From Ureibacillus endophyticus (GTDB lineage: Bacteria; Bacillota; Bacilli; Bacillales_A; Planococcaceae), in the NCBI RefSeq assembly GCF_003628435.1, contig NZ_RBZN01000008.1:1-64000 (forward strand): DNA of 64,000 nucleotides, read 5' to 3'. The position numbers and the translations under genes were made by a program. Below, piece by piece: positions 1-8,427 of this stretch. Each line of letters opens with the position of its first letter. Position 1 is the stretch's first letter. The notes under the pieces were generated by a model. It saw nothing but the letters and a program-made list of their open reading frames with translations, was not told the origin of the DNA and ran no database searches.

Positions 1-196
1 CTCCACACTTCGATTTATTACTATGATATCGAGCTTGAGCCTCTTCAGGAGAACAATTTAGATGTCGTCGTAACTCTCTTGAAATTGTAGATGGACTTCT
101 CTTGAGAAATTCTGCAATTTGGCGAATAGAATAACCTAACTCAAAGTAAGTTTCTATTTTTGAACGTTCAGATATGGTAAGATGAGTATAGCTCAT
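1..196 (-). CDS. IS30-family transposase, N-terminal part
   Basis: The reverse strand encodes 65 residues from an ATG at 196, starting MSYTHLTISERSKIE and continuing with GYSIRQIAEFLKRSPSTISRE. This is the helix-turn-helix region typical of IS30-family transposases, which recognise the element ends. The reading frame is open to the window edge, so the DDE catalytic domain lies outside and intactness cannot be judged. A GGAGGA ribosome binding site precedes the ATG. It belongs to the IS that disrupts the neighbouring GTPase gene. Confidence 0.85.
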   Translation of the reverse strand, partial: MSYTHLTISERSKIETYFELGYSIRQIAEFLKRSPSTISRELRRHLNCSPEEAQARYHSNKSKCG

Positions 197-302
197 AACG
201 ATTCCTCCTCTGATGTTTGTGTGGTAACTAACATTTTATACGAGGTCGTTGTGGGCTTCTTCTATTTTGACTTACAGGTGTTGCACTTAATATTACAATC
301 CG
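1..302 (-). mobile_element. IS30-family insertion sequence, 5' end only (cut by window edge)
   Basis: One end of an insertion sequence. It holds the start of an IS30-type transposase reading off the window edge, followed by about 100 bp of non-coding end sequence. The element joins directly onto a truncated GTPase gene whose reading frame runs into IS sequence. The exact outer boundary cannot be fixed without the other end or an empty site; about 290-304 is plausible from where homology to the GTPase stops. Confidence 0.75.
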
Positions 303-682
303 TCAATAAAAATAAACGTTGGAACGTGGTGTTGTCGTAACAAGTGCCAAACGGTTTCTGTATGCCCTTCAATGCCATCTACTGCACTAATTATTAAAAT
401 GGCATAATCCATCACACTGATGGCACGTTCCATTTCAGGGGAGAAGTCGACATGTCCTGGTGTATCAATTAAAGTATAAGTATCGCCATTAAAGTGGATG
501 CGTCCTTGCTCAGCAAAAATGGTAATCCCCCGTCTCCGCTCAATACTATGATTATCTAAATAAGCATCTTTGTGATCCACTCGTCCTCGTTCTTTAATAC
601 TTTGTGTATGGTAAAGGAGCTGCTCTGAAAAGGTAGTTTTACCAGCATCGACATGAGCAAGTACCCCAATCGTTTTAAACAT
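293..682 (-). pseudogene. TetM/EF-G-like translation GTPase, truncated by IS30 insertion
   Basis: Only the first ~125 residues of a translational GTPase remain. Visible are the P-loop AHVDAGKTT, switch I RRRGITI and the DTPGHVDF G3 motif. The frame then reaches FIFI, where NKxD (G4) is expected, and instead reads DGL and stops inside IS sequence. The start is the ATG at 682, where MFKTIGVLAH matches the family N-terminus and a GAGG site lies upstream; an in-frame extension to 763 has no such support. Relatives include ribosomal protection proteins (TetM/TetO type) and uncharacterised Bacillus EF-G-like proteins. Lacking G4 and all later domains, the product should not work. Confidence 0.85.
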
Positions 683-802
683 AAAAATCCTCATTTCTTC
701 TATTTCATATAGTTTATTGTAACAAGGATTCCATATGTGGGAAATCAACAAGTTAGTAGACATAATATAATTATCTATTAATCTTCAAATTAAAATATAT
801 AC

Positions 803-827
803 AAAACGAAACGTATCGTTTTATAAT
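803..827 (+). promoter_or_regulatory. Promoter -10 with overlapping palindromic operator (candidate TetR site)
   Basis: A near-perfect 18-bp palindrome, AAACGA-AACGTA-TCGTTT at 804-821, with matching A/T bases on each flank, ends at a TATAAT box (822-827). That box sits about 35 bp before the permease start. No good -35 is visible. The position would block RNA polymerase if bound. The downstream TetR-family gene in the same operon is the obvious candidate ligand, which is an inference. Confidence 0.55.
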
Positions 828-861
828 TGAGTAAACTTTCCAATTTTGAGAGGATACCATA

Positions 862-2163
862 ATGAAAATTTCCAAATTAGAAACAGGAATTGGTGCAGTA
901 CAATGGTTTATTTTTTTACTCGCCAATTGTTTAACCATCCCGATTATTGTTGGGCAATTGTTTCAACTTTCACCAGAAGACATCTCCGGGTTAATGCAAA
1001 GAACATTTTTTATTGTTGGCCTCTCTAGTTTATTATCCGGGTATTTCGGACACCGCCTCCCTATTTCAGATGGCCCTGCCGGTATTTGGCTTGCGGTCTT
1101 CACTTTAATGGGGCAAGTGGCAATGATTGAGGGGATAACAAACCTCAGCAATTCTTTACAGTTATTAGAAGGTTCGATGTTACTAGCGGGAATCATTTTA
1201 TTGATAGTTAGCATTACCGGTTGGATGGAAAAATTACTTTCCTACTTTACACCATTAGTCAATGGCGTTTACTTAACTATCCTTGGTTTTCAATTATGCG
1301 GGATATTTTTAGAAGGAATGTTTGATGTAAAACCAACGTCAATATCAATCGAAATGGGCGTAGTTCTTCTTTCGTTCAGTACGTTTCTCCTTGTTCTTTA
1401 TCTTGGTGTTTGGGGAAAAGGTTGGTTAAAAAGTTATGCGGTACTCATTGGCATTGTGATTGGTTCTATATTTTTTGTTATTTTTTATGGGTCTCATCCA
1501 TTTCCGAAAAAAGACGCAATTTTTTCCTTACCAGAAGTTTTTGCTTGGGGAACCCCTAAAATCGATGGGAGTATGATTGTTTCGGCAATACTCGTAGCCA
1601 TCGTGTTAATCTTAAGTATTATTGCAAGTATCGCAGCAATGAAACATGTATTAAGTATGCAAAGTGCAAATGGTACTCGTAAGGAAGGGACTCTAAAAAG
1701 TTCCGGTTTGATTAGCGGAGTTAACACTATCCTTTCAGCTGTTTTCTCTGTGGTCGGGGTTGTTCCTTATACAGTAACGGCCAGTTTTGTTCAATTAACA
1801 GGACAAAAACGTATGAAACCTTATTTTATTGCGAGTTTCTTGCTGGCATTTATCGCATTCTTCCCTGCAATCTATTCGTTTTTTGCAATGTTACCTGGCC
1901 CGATTGCAAATGGTGCTATGCTTGCTTCCTATACAACGATGGCGGGAATTGGTATAAGTACGGTATTAAAAGAACCCCTCGATCAAAGACGACTAACGAT
2001 TTTGAGTATTTCTTTATCTTTAGGAATTGGTGTCATGTTTTTACCGGAAGTTGTCATTTCAGCATTTCCTGGAGTTTTACAATATGTAATTAGCAATGGC
2101 GTGATGGTAGGATTACTAACTGCTCTAATTTTTGAACACGTTTGGAAGACGAGTGAGGTGTGA
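862..2163 (+). CDS. NCS2-family nucleobase (uracil/xanthine-type) permease
   Basis: A 433-residue, almost entirely hydrophobic protein with about 12-14 membrane segments. It resembles the NCS2 (nucleobase:cation symporter-2) family, including the N-terminal hydrophobic region and a proline/glycine-rich segment (SDGPAGIWLAV) near residues 72-82. Members import purines, uracil or related compounds with protons. The start at 862 follows GAGAGGAT. The stop overlaps the start region of the TetR gene, so the two are probably co-transcribed. A palindrome at the promoter suggests local repression. The substrate cannot be read from sequence. Confidence 0.8.
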   Translation: MKISKLETGIGAVQWFIFLLANCLTIPIIVGQLFQLSPEDISGLMQRTFFIVGLSSLLSGYFGHRLPISDGPAGIWLAVFTLMGQVAMIEGITNLSNSLQLLEGSMLLAGIILLIVSITGWMEKLLSYFTPLVNGVYLTILGFQLCGIFLEGMFDVKPTSISIEMGVVLLSFSTFLLVLYLGVWGKGWLKSYAVLIGIVIGSIFFVIFYGSHPFPKKDAIFSLPEVFAWGTPKIDGSMIVSAILVAIVLILSIIASIAAMKHVLSMQSANGTRKEGTLKSSGLISGVNTILSAVFSVVGVVPYTVTASFVQLTGQKRMKPYFIASFLLAFIAFFPAIYSFFAMLPGPIANGAMLASYTTMAGIGISTVLKEPLDQRRLTILSISLSLGIGVMFLPEVVISAFPGVLQYVISNGVMVGLLTALIFEHVWKTSEV

Positions 2164-2165
2164 AG

Positions 2166-2741
2166 ATGAGAGTTGGAAGACCGCGAAGTGAAGCAGCCAA
2201 AAAAGCGATATTACAAGCAATTATTCAATTACTAGAAGAAACTTCCTATTCTGATTTAACAATTGAATCCATCGCGAATGTTGCTGGCGTAGGAAAAGCA
2301 ACTATTTATCGTTGGTGGACTCATAAAACCTTTTTAGTACTGGATGCCTTTTTATTAACGGTGGAAACAAATTTAAAATTCCATGAAAATACAACATTCC
2401 GAGAAAATTTTAGACAACATTTAAACACCCTTTCAGCCATGCTAAACAGTTCTTTAGGGCGAACGATTGTCTCATTAGTTGCTGAAAGTGGAGCCGATTC
2501 CGAATTAGCGAACAAATTTACTTCGGAATATTTAAAACCTCGCCGAGAGCAATCACGGAAGCTGTTACAAGCAGCAATTGACAATGGTGAAATACAACCC
2601 TCTATCAATTTAGATATTGTCTTAGATATGTTTTATGGTCCTGTTTACTTTCGAATATTAATTTATAAAAAGGATGTTGATTCTACTTATATCGACTCTT
2701 TAATTGAGCAAGTGATGAAAGGAATCACTTCAATGAACTAA
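2166..2741 (+). CDS. TetR/AcrR-family transcriptional regulator
   Basis: 191 residues. The N-terminal helix-turn-helix (about residues 10-55) has the classical TetR pattern: LTIESIANVAGVGKATIYRW. The C-terminal all-helical part would bind a ligand and dimerise. The ATG at 2166 is chosen because GAGGTG lies five bases upstream; a GTG at 2160 would overlap the permease stop by 4 bp but has poor spacing. It probably controls its own operon with the permease via the palindrome at 804-821. The last 17 bp overlap convergently with the next gene. Confidence 0.85.
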   Translation: MRVGRPRSEAAKKAILQAIIQLLEETSYSDLTIESIANVAGVGKATIYRWWTHKTFLVLDAFLLTVETNLKFHENTTFRENFRQHLNTLSAMLNSSLGRTIVSLVAESGADSELANKFTSEYLKPRREQSRKLLQAAIDNGEIQPSINLDIVLDMFYGPVYFRILIYKKDVDSTYIDSLIEQVMKGITSMN

Positions 2742-3354
2742 GAACTTGTTGTATCGGGGTTTTCCCTGATACAATTTTTATTGTTTTACGAATGGTTGCG
2801 TCATTCTCTAAACAAGCTAAAATAAATTGTGCAATATCTTCTTTTGAAGTTTCTTTATTCTTAACATTAGAACCAATCTCAACTAACCCAGTGCCCTTTT
2901 TATCAACAAGAGTTCCAGCTTTAATAATCGTAAAATGACTTCCCGATAACTTTAGCCATTTTTCAATATAATATTTTTTCACGAAAGTTGATCGAAAATA
3001 AAGTGGTAATGCTTGGGTTTCAAACGTACTAACATAAATGATTCGTGAAACACCTGCATAGATTGCAGCATCCACCAGTTTTAACATTTCATCTATTTCA
3101 GTCAGTGTCTCCTTGTTCTTTTCATCAAGGCTACCAGTAATTACAAGGGCATCAATATTTCTGAGCTGCTTTAGAATTTTTGTCAATTTTTGGTTCAGGT
3201 CAAATGTTAATGTTTCAACCCCCATATCAGTAAAATACGCCTTTTGCACAGCATTATTGACTAAAGCAACAGCCGAATAATCGTTGCTTTCAACTATGTA
3301 TTTAATCAAGTACCTCCCTAATTGACCATTTGCACCAACAATGAGAATGTTCAA
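2725..3354 (-). CDS. NAD(P)-binding Rossmann-fold protein (atypical SDR, YwnB/YhfK-like)
   Basis: 209 residues beginning MNILIVGANGQLG, a GxxGxxG dinucleotide-binding motif at the N-terminus. A second conserved segment (SRIIYVSTFE) is typical of atypical short-chain dehydrogenases such as the SDR_a5/NmrA-like group. The substrate is unknown. I prefer the TTG at 3354, ten bases after AAAGG and giving the usual N-terminus, over the GTG at 3363, which lies too close to the ribosome binding site. The 3' end overlaps the TetR gene by 17 bp in convergent orientation. Confidence 0.75.
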   Translation of the reverse strand: MNILIVGANGQLGRYLIKYIVESNDYSAVALVNNAVQKAYFTDMGVETLTFDLNQKLTKILKQLRNIDALVITGSLDEKNKETLTEIDEMLKLVDAAIYAGVSRIIYVSTFETQALPLYFRSTFVKKYYIEKWLKLSGSHFTIIKAGTLVDKKGTGLVEIGSNVKNKETSKEDIAQFILACLENDATIRKTIKIVSGKTPIQQVLSSLK

Positions 3355-3379
3355 TTGCCGCACAACCTTTCTGTCATTT

Positions 3380-3412
3380 TAAAAAGGGCTGTGTTAACTC
3401 TTTAACACAGCC
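3380..3412 (-). terminator. Rho-independent terminator
   Basis: Stem GGCTGTGTTAA / TTAACACAGCC (3387-3412), followed on the minus strand by CTTTTTAAAA. It ends the small gene at 3422-3625. Confidence 0.85.
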
Positions 3413-3421
3413 AGGAATCAT

Positions 3422-3625
3422 TTAAGTCAGAGGTTCGTTTTTCATTCTTTGAATTTGATGTTTACGACGCTCATTTTTTTCTTGTAAATTTTCTAACTCT
3501 TCTTCCCCAGCAAACTCCATGCTGATTTCGGCTTCACGCATATTATCCAATGTATTTTCAATCATTTCTTCTTTACTCACAAATTTTTTCGGTCTGCCAG
3601 CAATTTTTTGTGGGTTTTGTTTCAT
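3422..3625 (-). CDS. Small basic/acidic hypothetical protein
   Basis: 67 residues starting MKQNPQKIAGRPKKFV, charged and probably helical, with no membrane segment. The ATG at 3625 follows a GGGAGG site and is preferred over the much longer in-frame extension, which lacks a ribosome binding site. A clean terminator lies directly downstream, so it is a real monocistronic gene. It is divergent from sspH. I do not recognise the family; the AGRPKK stretch could contact nucleic acid, but that is a guess. Confidence 0.65.
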   Translation of the reverse strand: MKQNPQKIAGRPKKFVSKEEMIENTLDNMREAEISMEFAGEEELENLQEKNERRKHQIQRMKNEPLT

Positions 3626-3762
3626 CCTAAAAACCTCCCTAAAATCATTTTCAAAATACAATTTTAGTTTGGTATTGTTTATAACATTTATACTTAAACA
3701 GAATTTTTTCGAGGGAAATGTGAATAATAAAGTGGCATAACTTTTGTGAGGAGGATTCATCA

Positions 3763-3942
3763 ATGAATATTCAAAGAGCCCAAGAAATAACACAGTCCGG
3801 AGAAATTCCAAATATTATGTTTAATGGTAAACGAGTTTATATTCAACATGTAGATCCAGACAAAAAGACAGCTCGTATCTATCCCCTTGATGATCCTGAA
3901 AAAGAACAAGAAGTGTCGGTAACTGACTTAATTGAGCACTAA
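3763..3942 (+). CDS. sspH: Small acid-soluble spore protein H
   Basis: 59 residues: it starts MNIQRAQEITQSGEIPNI and contains VYIQHVDPDKKTARIYPLDD, matching the SspH family found in the forespore core. SspH-type minor SASPs are made late in the forespore under SigmaG control, as known for the family. A GAGGAGG ribosome binding site precedes the ATG and a strong terminator follows. This gene alone marks the organism as a spore former. Confidence 0.93.
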   Translation: MNIQRAQEITQSGEIPNIMFNGKRVYIQHVDPDKKTARIYPLDDPEKEQEVSVTDLIEH

Positions 3943-3949
3943 GAATTCA

Positions 3950-3981
3950 GGAGAAGGACTTTCAACATCCTTCTCCTTTTA
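3950..3981 (+). terminator. Rho-independent terminator after sspH
   Basis: GGAGAAGGA / TCCTTCTCC stem with a nine-base loop and a TTTT tail, between the convergent sspH and SNF2 genes. Confidence 0.85.
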
Positions 3982-6900
3982 AATCATTAAAATCTCTCGT
4001 ATATCATCCACGGTTAAAGTTGCCTCTCCTGGTTCGACAATACTAGAAATCAAATCTTTCTTCTTATTTTGTAGCTCATTAATTTTTTCTTCGATAGTTC
4101 CCTTAGCAATCATTTTAATGACTTGCACTACATTCTTTTGCCCCATTCGATAAGCTCGATCGGTTGCTTGTTGTTCAACGGCAGGATTCCACCATAAATC
4201 ATACAAAATAACTGTATCTGCCCCCGTAAGATTAAGCCCGGTACCTCCTGCTTTTAATGAAATCAAGAAAACATCTCGCTCCCCTTCATTAAATCGATGA
4301 CAAAGTTCTACTCGTTCTTCTGAAGGAGTTTGTCCATCAAGATAAAAGTAGTTTTGCCCATTATTCGTTAATTCTCTCCCAATCATTTGAAGCATTTTTG
4401 TAAATTGGGAAAAAATTAAAACACGTCTACCGGACAATCGAGATTCTTCAAGGATTTGTAGGAGCTGTTCATATTTAGCAGAACTTCCTTGATAGCCATC
4501 TACAAACAGAGCTGGATGACAACAAACTTGTCGCAACCGTGTAATTCCAGCTAATATGCGAATGCGACTTTGCTGAAACGTATCTTGATTCAGGTGCTTC
4601 AACGCATCATATCGTAATCTTGATAACAGTGCGGCATACAGCTTTTTTTGCTCTACTTCAAGCTCTGATAAAACAATCGTTTCCTCTTTTCCAGGTAATT
4701 CCGTGAGCACATCATTTTTTGTTCGGCGAAGTAAAAAAGGTCGAACTCTCCGCGCAATATACTTTCGTGGCAAATAACTAAAATCCTCTAACTTTTGGAA
4801 CAAATGTGGAAACACAACATGATAAATGGACCAAAGTTCTTCCAATGAATTTTCGATAGGCGTGCCAGTAAGCCCGAAACGGTTCGTAGCCTGTATACTT
4901 TTCACTACTTTAAAGGTCTGCGTCATTGGATTTTTAAAGTTTTGAGCTTCATCATAAAACACCGTATGGAAATTCTGCTTTTCATACCACTTACGATCTC
5001 GTCTAAGTAATGGATATGAAGTAATCACAACATCAATGTTCTCAAGTTCCTTTTGAAGTTGTTCCCGTTCATCCTTTTTCCCATCTATTATAATTGCTTG
5101 AAATTCGGGTGCAAATTTCGAAAGTTCACCGAGCCAGTTATAGGTTAAAGAAGATGGACAAACGATGAGTACTGGTTGTCCTGTTTTGCGAATGCTCTCA
5201 AGCTCTGAAACAATAAACGTAATACTTTGTAACGTTTTGCCAAGCCCCATATCATCAGCTAAAACGCCGCCAAATCCGTAATGAGCCAAAGCCTTCATCC
5301 ATTTGTACCCATGTTTTTGATAATCCCTTAAAATCCCATTTAGGCTATCTGGTACTTCGAAATCCAGCGTTTCAGGATGAAGCAAGTTGTCAACAAAGTC
5401 CCGAAAAGACTGCTCTGCCGTAAAAACATCACTTTCTTCAATCAAATCCAAAAACTTTAAACTTTCCGTTATGGGCATGTTAAACATTGCCCAATAGTCT
5501 GTCTCTTGTTCAGGAATGGTATTTAAAAAACGATGAATTTCTTCCATTTCTTTCGTTTCTAACGATAAAAGTGAGCCATTTGGCAAACGGTAATATTTTT
5601 GTTTAAATTTTAATGCTTTTAATATTTCTTGGATTTGCTTATCTTTAATGCCATCCATTTCAAACTTAAATTCAAGCCAATCCGTCCGTTCTTTTTGAAC
5701 CTTTACACGAATTTTAGGAAAAACATGTTCCTTTACAATCCGTGTCCGAACTGCAGTCGTCATGTAAATTTGTGTGAGCGGATGTAATTTTGGAAGAACA
5801 TGATATAAAAAATAATATTCTAGTTCTTCATTTTGCATATAATAGCCGCCTTCTGTAATCGTAAAGCCACTTTCTTTCATGATTGAAAGAATTTCTTCTT
5901 CCTTCTTCAAATCTCTCAAAATCATTTGTGGAAATTCACGATTTTCCAACGGCTGAATCATAATATTTTCATAATGAAACTCAATACTTGCAAGCAAACG
6001 ATTTTTTAAGCGATCCAAATACAATTTCGCAACAAGAGGTGTTTTCCCTATCTCAGCTTGAACCGCGCTCGATATTTGAAATTCCCCTATCCGATTTATT
6101 TTGGGAACCACATTAGTTAGAAAATACTCCAGTTGATTTTTTTCGATAACAAGTTGATCATTAGGAATCAATTTCACTAACTCTGTGAAACGTTCAAAAT
6201 CCTCTTTTTGTAATATATATAAATTCCCGTACTGTAACACGCAGCCATAACTATGAAAAACGGTTAAAGCCTCATATCCCTTTACGCTCAAACAATAGTT
6301 TTCTTTTGTTTTATCAAGCTGAAACAAAATAGGAAGGGGGCCATCGATGACAGATATCGGCTGATGCTGAAGTGAAAAAATCGAAGTGTTTTTTATTAAA
6401 GGAAGCAAACGATCAAAGGAGGATGGCGGAATCATAACCACATAAGGATTTTCAAAGTCAATTTCATCCTTAATGATCTGATGTAATATTGATAATACTT
6501 CATCAACTTCCTTCGAAAAATAGTGAATCGTTGGGTCATATGTAAAATGTGAAGCAATGTGAAACACTTCTCTTTGTAACAATTCCCGTACATTAATAGC
6601 AAACCCATCAATGAACATCTCTAATGCAAAGAAAGTATCGTTCCCCTTACGAATCAGCCTCAATATAAACTGTCCATCTAATTGTTCCCTTGTCTCAAAA
6701 AATTGTTGATGTCCCCTTTTTTGTTTCGGTTTATTTTCAAAAAGAGACATAAATTGATTGGTTACATCATGTTGCTGTTCTTTTAAGGCAATTAACGTAG
6801 CTGCAACATGTTGACAAGCTTTTTTGAAAGTTAATAAGGATGAACAACTACAACTTGATTGGATATTCCCATTTTTGTTTTGTAATGTGACATGGAAATC

Positions 6901-7047
6901 CTCCACCCCATGAACAACCGATTCACAAAAATCCGTCTCATTTTTTAAGATCTGCACTTTGTTTCCACGAAAAAAAGAATCCCCTTTTTTATAGGAGACG
7001 GTACCACACAGTTCAATAATTCGTTTTTGAGTAATTGTTACTTCCAT
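3979..7047 (-). CDS. SWIM zinc-finger SNF2-family ATPase/helicase (YwqA-like)
   Basis: 1022 residues. The N-terminus carries a SWIM zinc finger, CSCSS...CQHVAA, near residues 68-85. A long middle region follows that matches SNF2-associated sequences. The SNF2 motor is C-terminal: Walker A ADDMGLGKT near residue 595, DEAQ box near 699, LTGTPIEN, then the helicase C domain with LKAGGTGLNL and QATDRAYRMGQ. Such proteins remodel DNA-protein complexes or act in repair; the cellular role of bacterial YwqA is not settled. The ATG at 7047 has a G-rich ribosome binding site. It lies 20 bp downstream of the DUF1801 gene and may share its transcript. Confidence 0.88.
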   Translation of the reverse strand: MEVTITQKRIIELCGTVSYKKGDSFFRGNKVQILKNETDFCESVVHGVEDFHVTLQNKNGNIQSSCSCSSLLTFKKACQHVAATLIALKEQQHDVTNQFMSLFENKPKQKRGHQQFFETREQLDGQFILRLIRKGNDTFFALEMFIDGFAINVRELLQREVFHIASHFTYDPTIHYFSKEVDEVLSILHQIIKDEIDFENPYVVMIPPSSFDRLLPLIKNTSIFSLQHQPISVIDGPLPILFQLDKTKENYCLSVKGYEALTVFHSYGCVLQYGNLYILQKEDFERFTELVKLIPNDQLVIEKNQLEYFLTNVVPKINRIGEFQISSAVQAEIGKTPLVAKLYLDRLKNRLLASIEFHYENIMIQPLENREFPQMILRDLKKEEEILSIMKESGFTITEGGYYMQNEELEYYFLYHVLPKLHPLTQIYMTTAVRTRIVKEHVFPKIRVKVQKERTDWLEFKFEMDGIKDKQIQEILKALKFKQKYYRLPNGSLLSLETKEMEEIHRFLNTIPEQETDYWAMFNMPITESLKFLDLIEESDVFTAEQSFRDFVDNLLHPETLDFEVPDSLNGILRDYQKHGYKWMKALAHYGFGGVLADDMGLGKTLQSITFIVSELESIRKTGQPVLIVCPSSLTYNWLGELSKFAPEFQAIIIDGKKDEREQLQKELENIDVVITSYPLLRRDRKWYEKQNFHTVFYDEAQNFKNPMTQTFKVVKSIQATNRFGLTGTPIENSLEELWSIYHVVFPHLFQKLEDFSYLPRKYIARRVRPFLLRRTKNDVLTELPGKEETIVLSELEVEQKKLYAALLSRLRYDALKHLNQDTFQQSRIRILAGITRLRQVCCHPALFVDGYQGSSAKYEQLLQILEESRLSGRRVLIFSQFTKMLQMIGRELTNNGQNYFYLDGQTPSEERVELCHRFNEGERDVFLISLKAGGTGLNLTGADTVILYDLWWNPAVEQQATDRAYRMGQKNVVQVIKMIAKGTIEEKINELQNKKKDLISSIVEPGEATLTVDDIREILMI

Positions 7048-7067
7048 GAATTCCGCCCCCCTTCCAT

Positions 7068-7436
7068 TTAATCGTGATTTAATGCAACAGCAGATTTAAC
7101 TAATGAGGAAAAAATGTCTTTTTGAATATCTTGCAAACTGTTAATTTGTATATGTCTCATTAATTTTCCTGTACCTTGTAAAAAGTGACCCCACTCTTTA
7201 TTTTTCAGTTCAATTCCTCGATGAAAACCTAAATTTACATGGGTTTTCGCCGGTTGGATATAACAGACAAGTCCGTTATATGTATAGTTTGGCATAGACC
7301 ATTTAAATTCTTCCTTTAAATAAGGCGAAGAATCTAAAATGATTTTGCGTAATTCAACCGTAATCTCCTGTACTTCCTCAGGTAAATTATCGATGAACTG
7401 ATCCACAATTTCAATTGTCCGTACTTTGTTTATCAT
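7068..7436 (-). CDS. DUF1801 (YdhG-like) family protein
   Basis: 122 residues containing the family pattern LRKIILDSSPYLKEEFKWSMPNY and a GLVCYIQPAKTHVNLGFHRG core, as in YdhG/DUF1801 proteins, some of which have been called iron chaperones (frataxin-like fold). The ATG at 7436 follows AGGAGAAG. The gene ends 20 bp before the SNF2 start, and terminators lie upstream of it, so the two probably form a unit. Function is inferred from family only. Confidence 0.8.
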   Translation of the reverse strand: MINKVRTIEIVDQFIDNLPEEVQEITVELRKIILDSSPYLKEEFKWSMPNYTYNGLVCYIQPAKTHVNLGFHRGIELKNKEWGHFLQGTGKLMRHIQINSLQDIQKDIFSSLVKSAVALNHD

Positions 7437-7471
7437 TAAACTTCTCCTTTAGAAAGTAATTTCATTATATG

Positions 7472-7507
7472 AAAAAAGCGATTACTACCCATTGTAATCG
7501 CTTTTTA
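7472..7507. terminator. Bidirectional terminator-like hairpin
   Basis: AAAAAGCGATTAC / GTAATCGCTTTTT perfect stem with A-rich and T-rich flanks on both strands, isolating the DUF1801/SNF2 unit from the upstream gene. Confidence 0.85.
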
Positions 7508-7653
7508 AGTTATTACCCAGTATATATCTTTATTTTTCTAAGAAAACTTTATTCTACTTTTTAGGTACAATGTTTGCTCAATACTATTAACATTAAAACA
7601 ATCACACTTTCACAATACTACAATATTTGATTGTAATAAACAATTATTCATCT

Positions 7654-7688
7654 TAAAAAAAGCATTTCTCAAAACTGAAAAATGCTTT
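7654..7688 (-). terminator. Terminator of the RNase H-like gene
   Basis: AAAGCATTT / AAATGCTTT stem followed by a run of seven T on the minus strand, just past the stop at 7695. Confidence 0.85.
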
Positions 7689-7694
7689 CGACTC

Positions 7695-8351
7695 TTATTG
7701 CAGTTCGATTTGTCCTGTAATATCGACACCCTTTAATGCTTGAGTGGCAAGACGATCTGCTTCATCGTTTTGTTTCCGTGGCACTAGCTCAAATTCTGGT
7801 GTAATGCCTAGGGACTTTAATTTTTCATCAATGCGATCCGCCCAACTTGCTAATTCCTTTTCATACGCTGGCCATTCCCCACTCATTTGATTTATGACTA
7901 CCTGGGAATCACCAATAAACTTCACTTTTTGATGGTGAACATCTAATAAATCCAATTCCACAACGCTTAAATGTAATGCAGCATATTCTGCCTCGTTGTT
8001 CGAAACCAAACCTTGAGCTGGAGCGTTGCGGCGTAGTCTGTAGGATTTCCCATTTTGTTCGTAATAAATTACCACACCAAGGCCAGAAAAACTCGTTTGT
8101 ATATCAAAACCACCGTCAAAATAAACACGTACATTATGCGGTTCTGTTTCCACTTCTTTAATATATTTCTTTAATTCCTTCGCCATCCACGTACTATCGT
8201 ATTGGTCAATAAACGTTATATTTTTTACACGTCCGGTTTTTTCAAGATCTTCTGCAATCGCTAATGCATGAGCGGGTGGCATCTCATCAGAGCGAAATAC
8301 TGTTTCTACTCCATTTTTCGATTTATAAGTCCATTCAATTGTTATATTCAT
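7695..8351 (-). CDS. RNase HI-like protein (YpeP-like)
   Basis: 218 residues. A ~70-residue N-terminal domain is followed by a type 1 RNase H domain (about residues 72-210). All four acidic residues are visible: YFDGG, NNEAEYAAL, GDSQVV and NDEADRLA, so the active site D-E-D-D looks intact. The expected activity is cleavage of RNA in RNA-DNA hybrids. B. subtilis YpeP is the likely relative; some YpeP-type proteins are poorly active, so activity is an inference. The ATG at 8351 is chosen because AAGGAGG lies ahead of it; the frame extends eight codons further without support. Confidence 0.85.
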   Translation of the reverse strand: MNITIEWTYKSKNGVETVFRSDEMPPAHALAIAEDLEKTGRVKNITFIDQYDSTWMAKELKKYIKEVETEPHNVRVYFDGGFDIQTSFSGLGVVIYYEQNGKSYRLRRNAPAQGLVSNNEAEYAALHLSVVELDLLDVHHQKVKFIGDSQVVINQMSGEWPAYEKELASWADRIDEKLKSLGITPEFELVPRKQNDEADRLATQALKGVDITGQIELQ

Positions 8352-8427
8352 GGAATGTCCTCCTTTTGGTTCCACGTTTCATACCTTTAAGTATAACCTC
8401 CCCCATGTCGAGATAGTACGCAAATTT

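Noticed and set aside
293-682. Active tetracycline resistance gene
   Set aside because: Only the first ~125 residues remain, the G4 motif is lost to the IS, and similarity is to the broader EF-G-like group.
3640-3762. SigmaG promoter for sspH
   Set aside because: Expected from the family, but no -35/-10 pair with the right spacing could be placed by eye.
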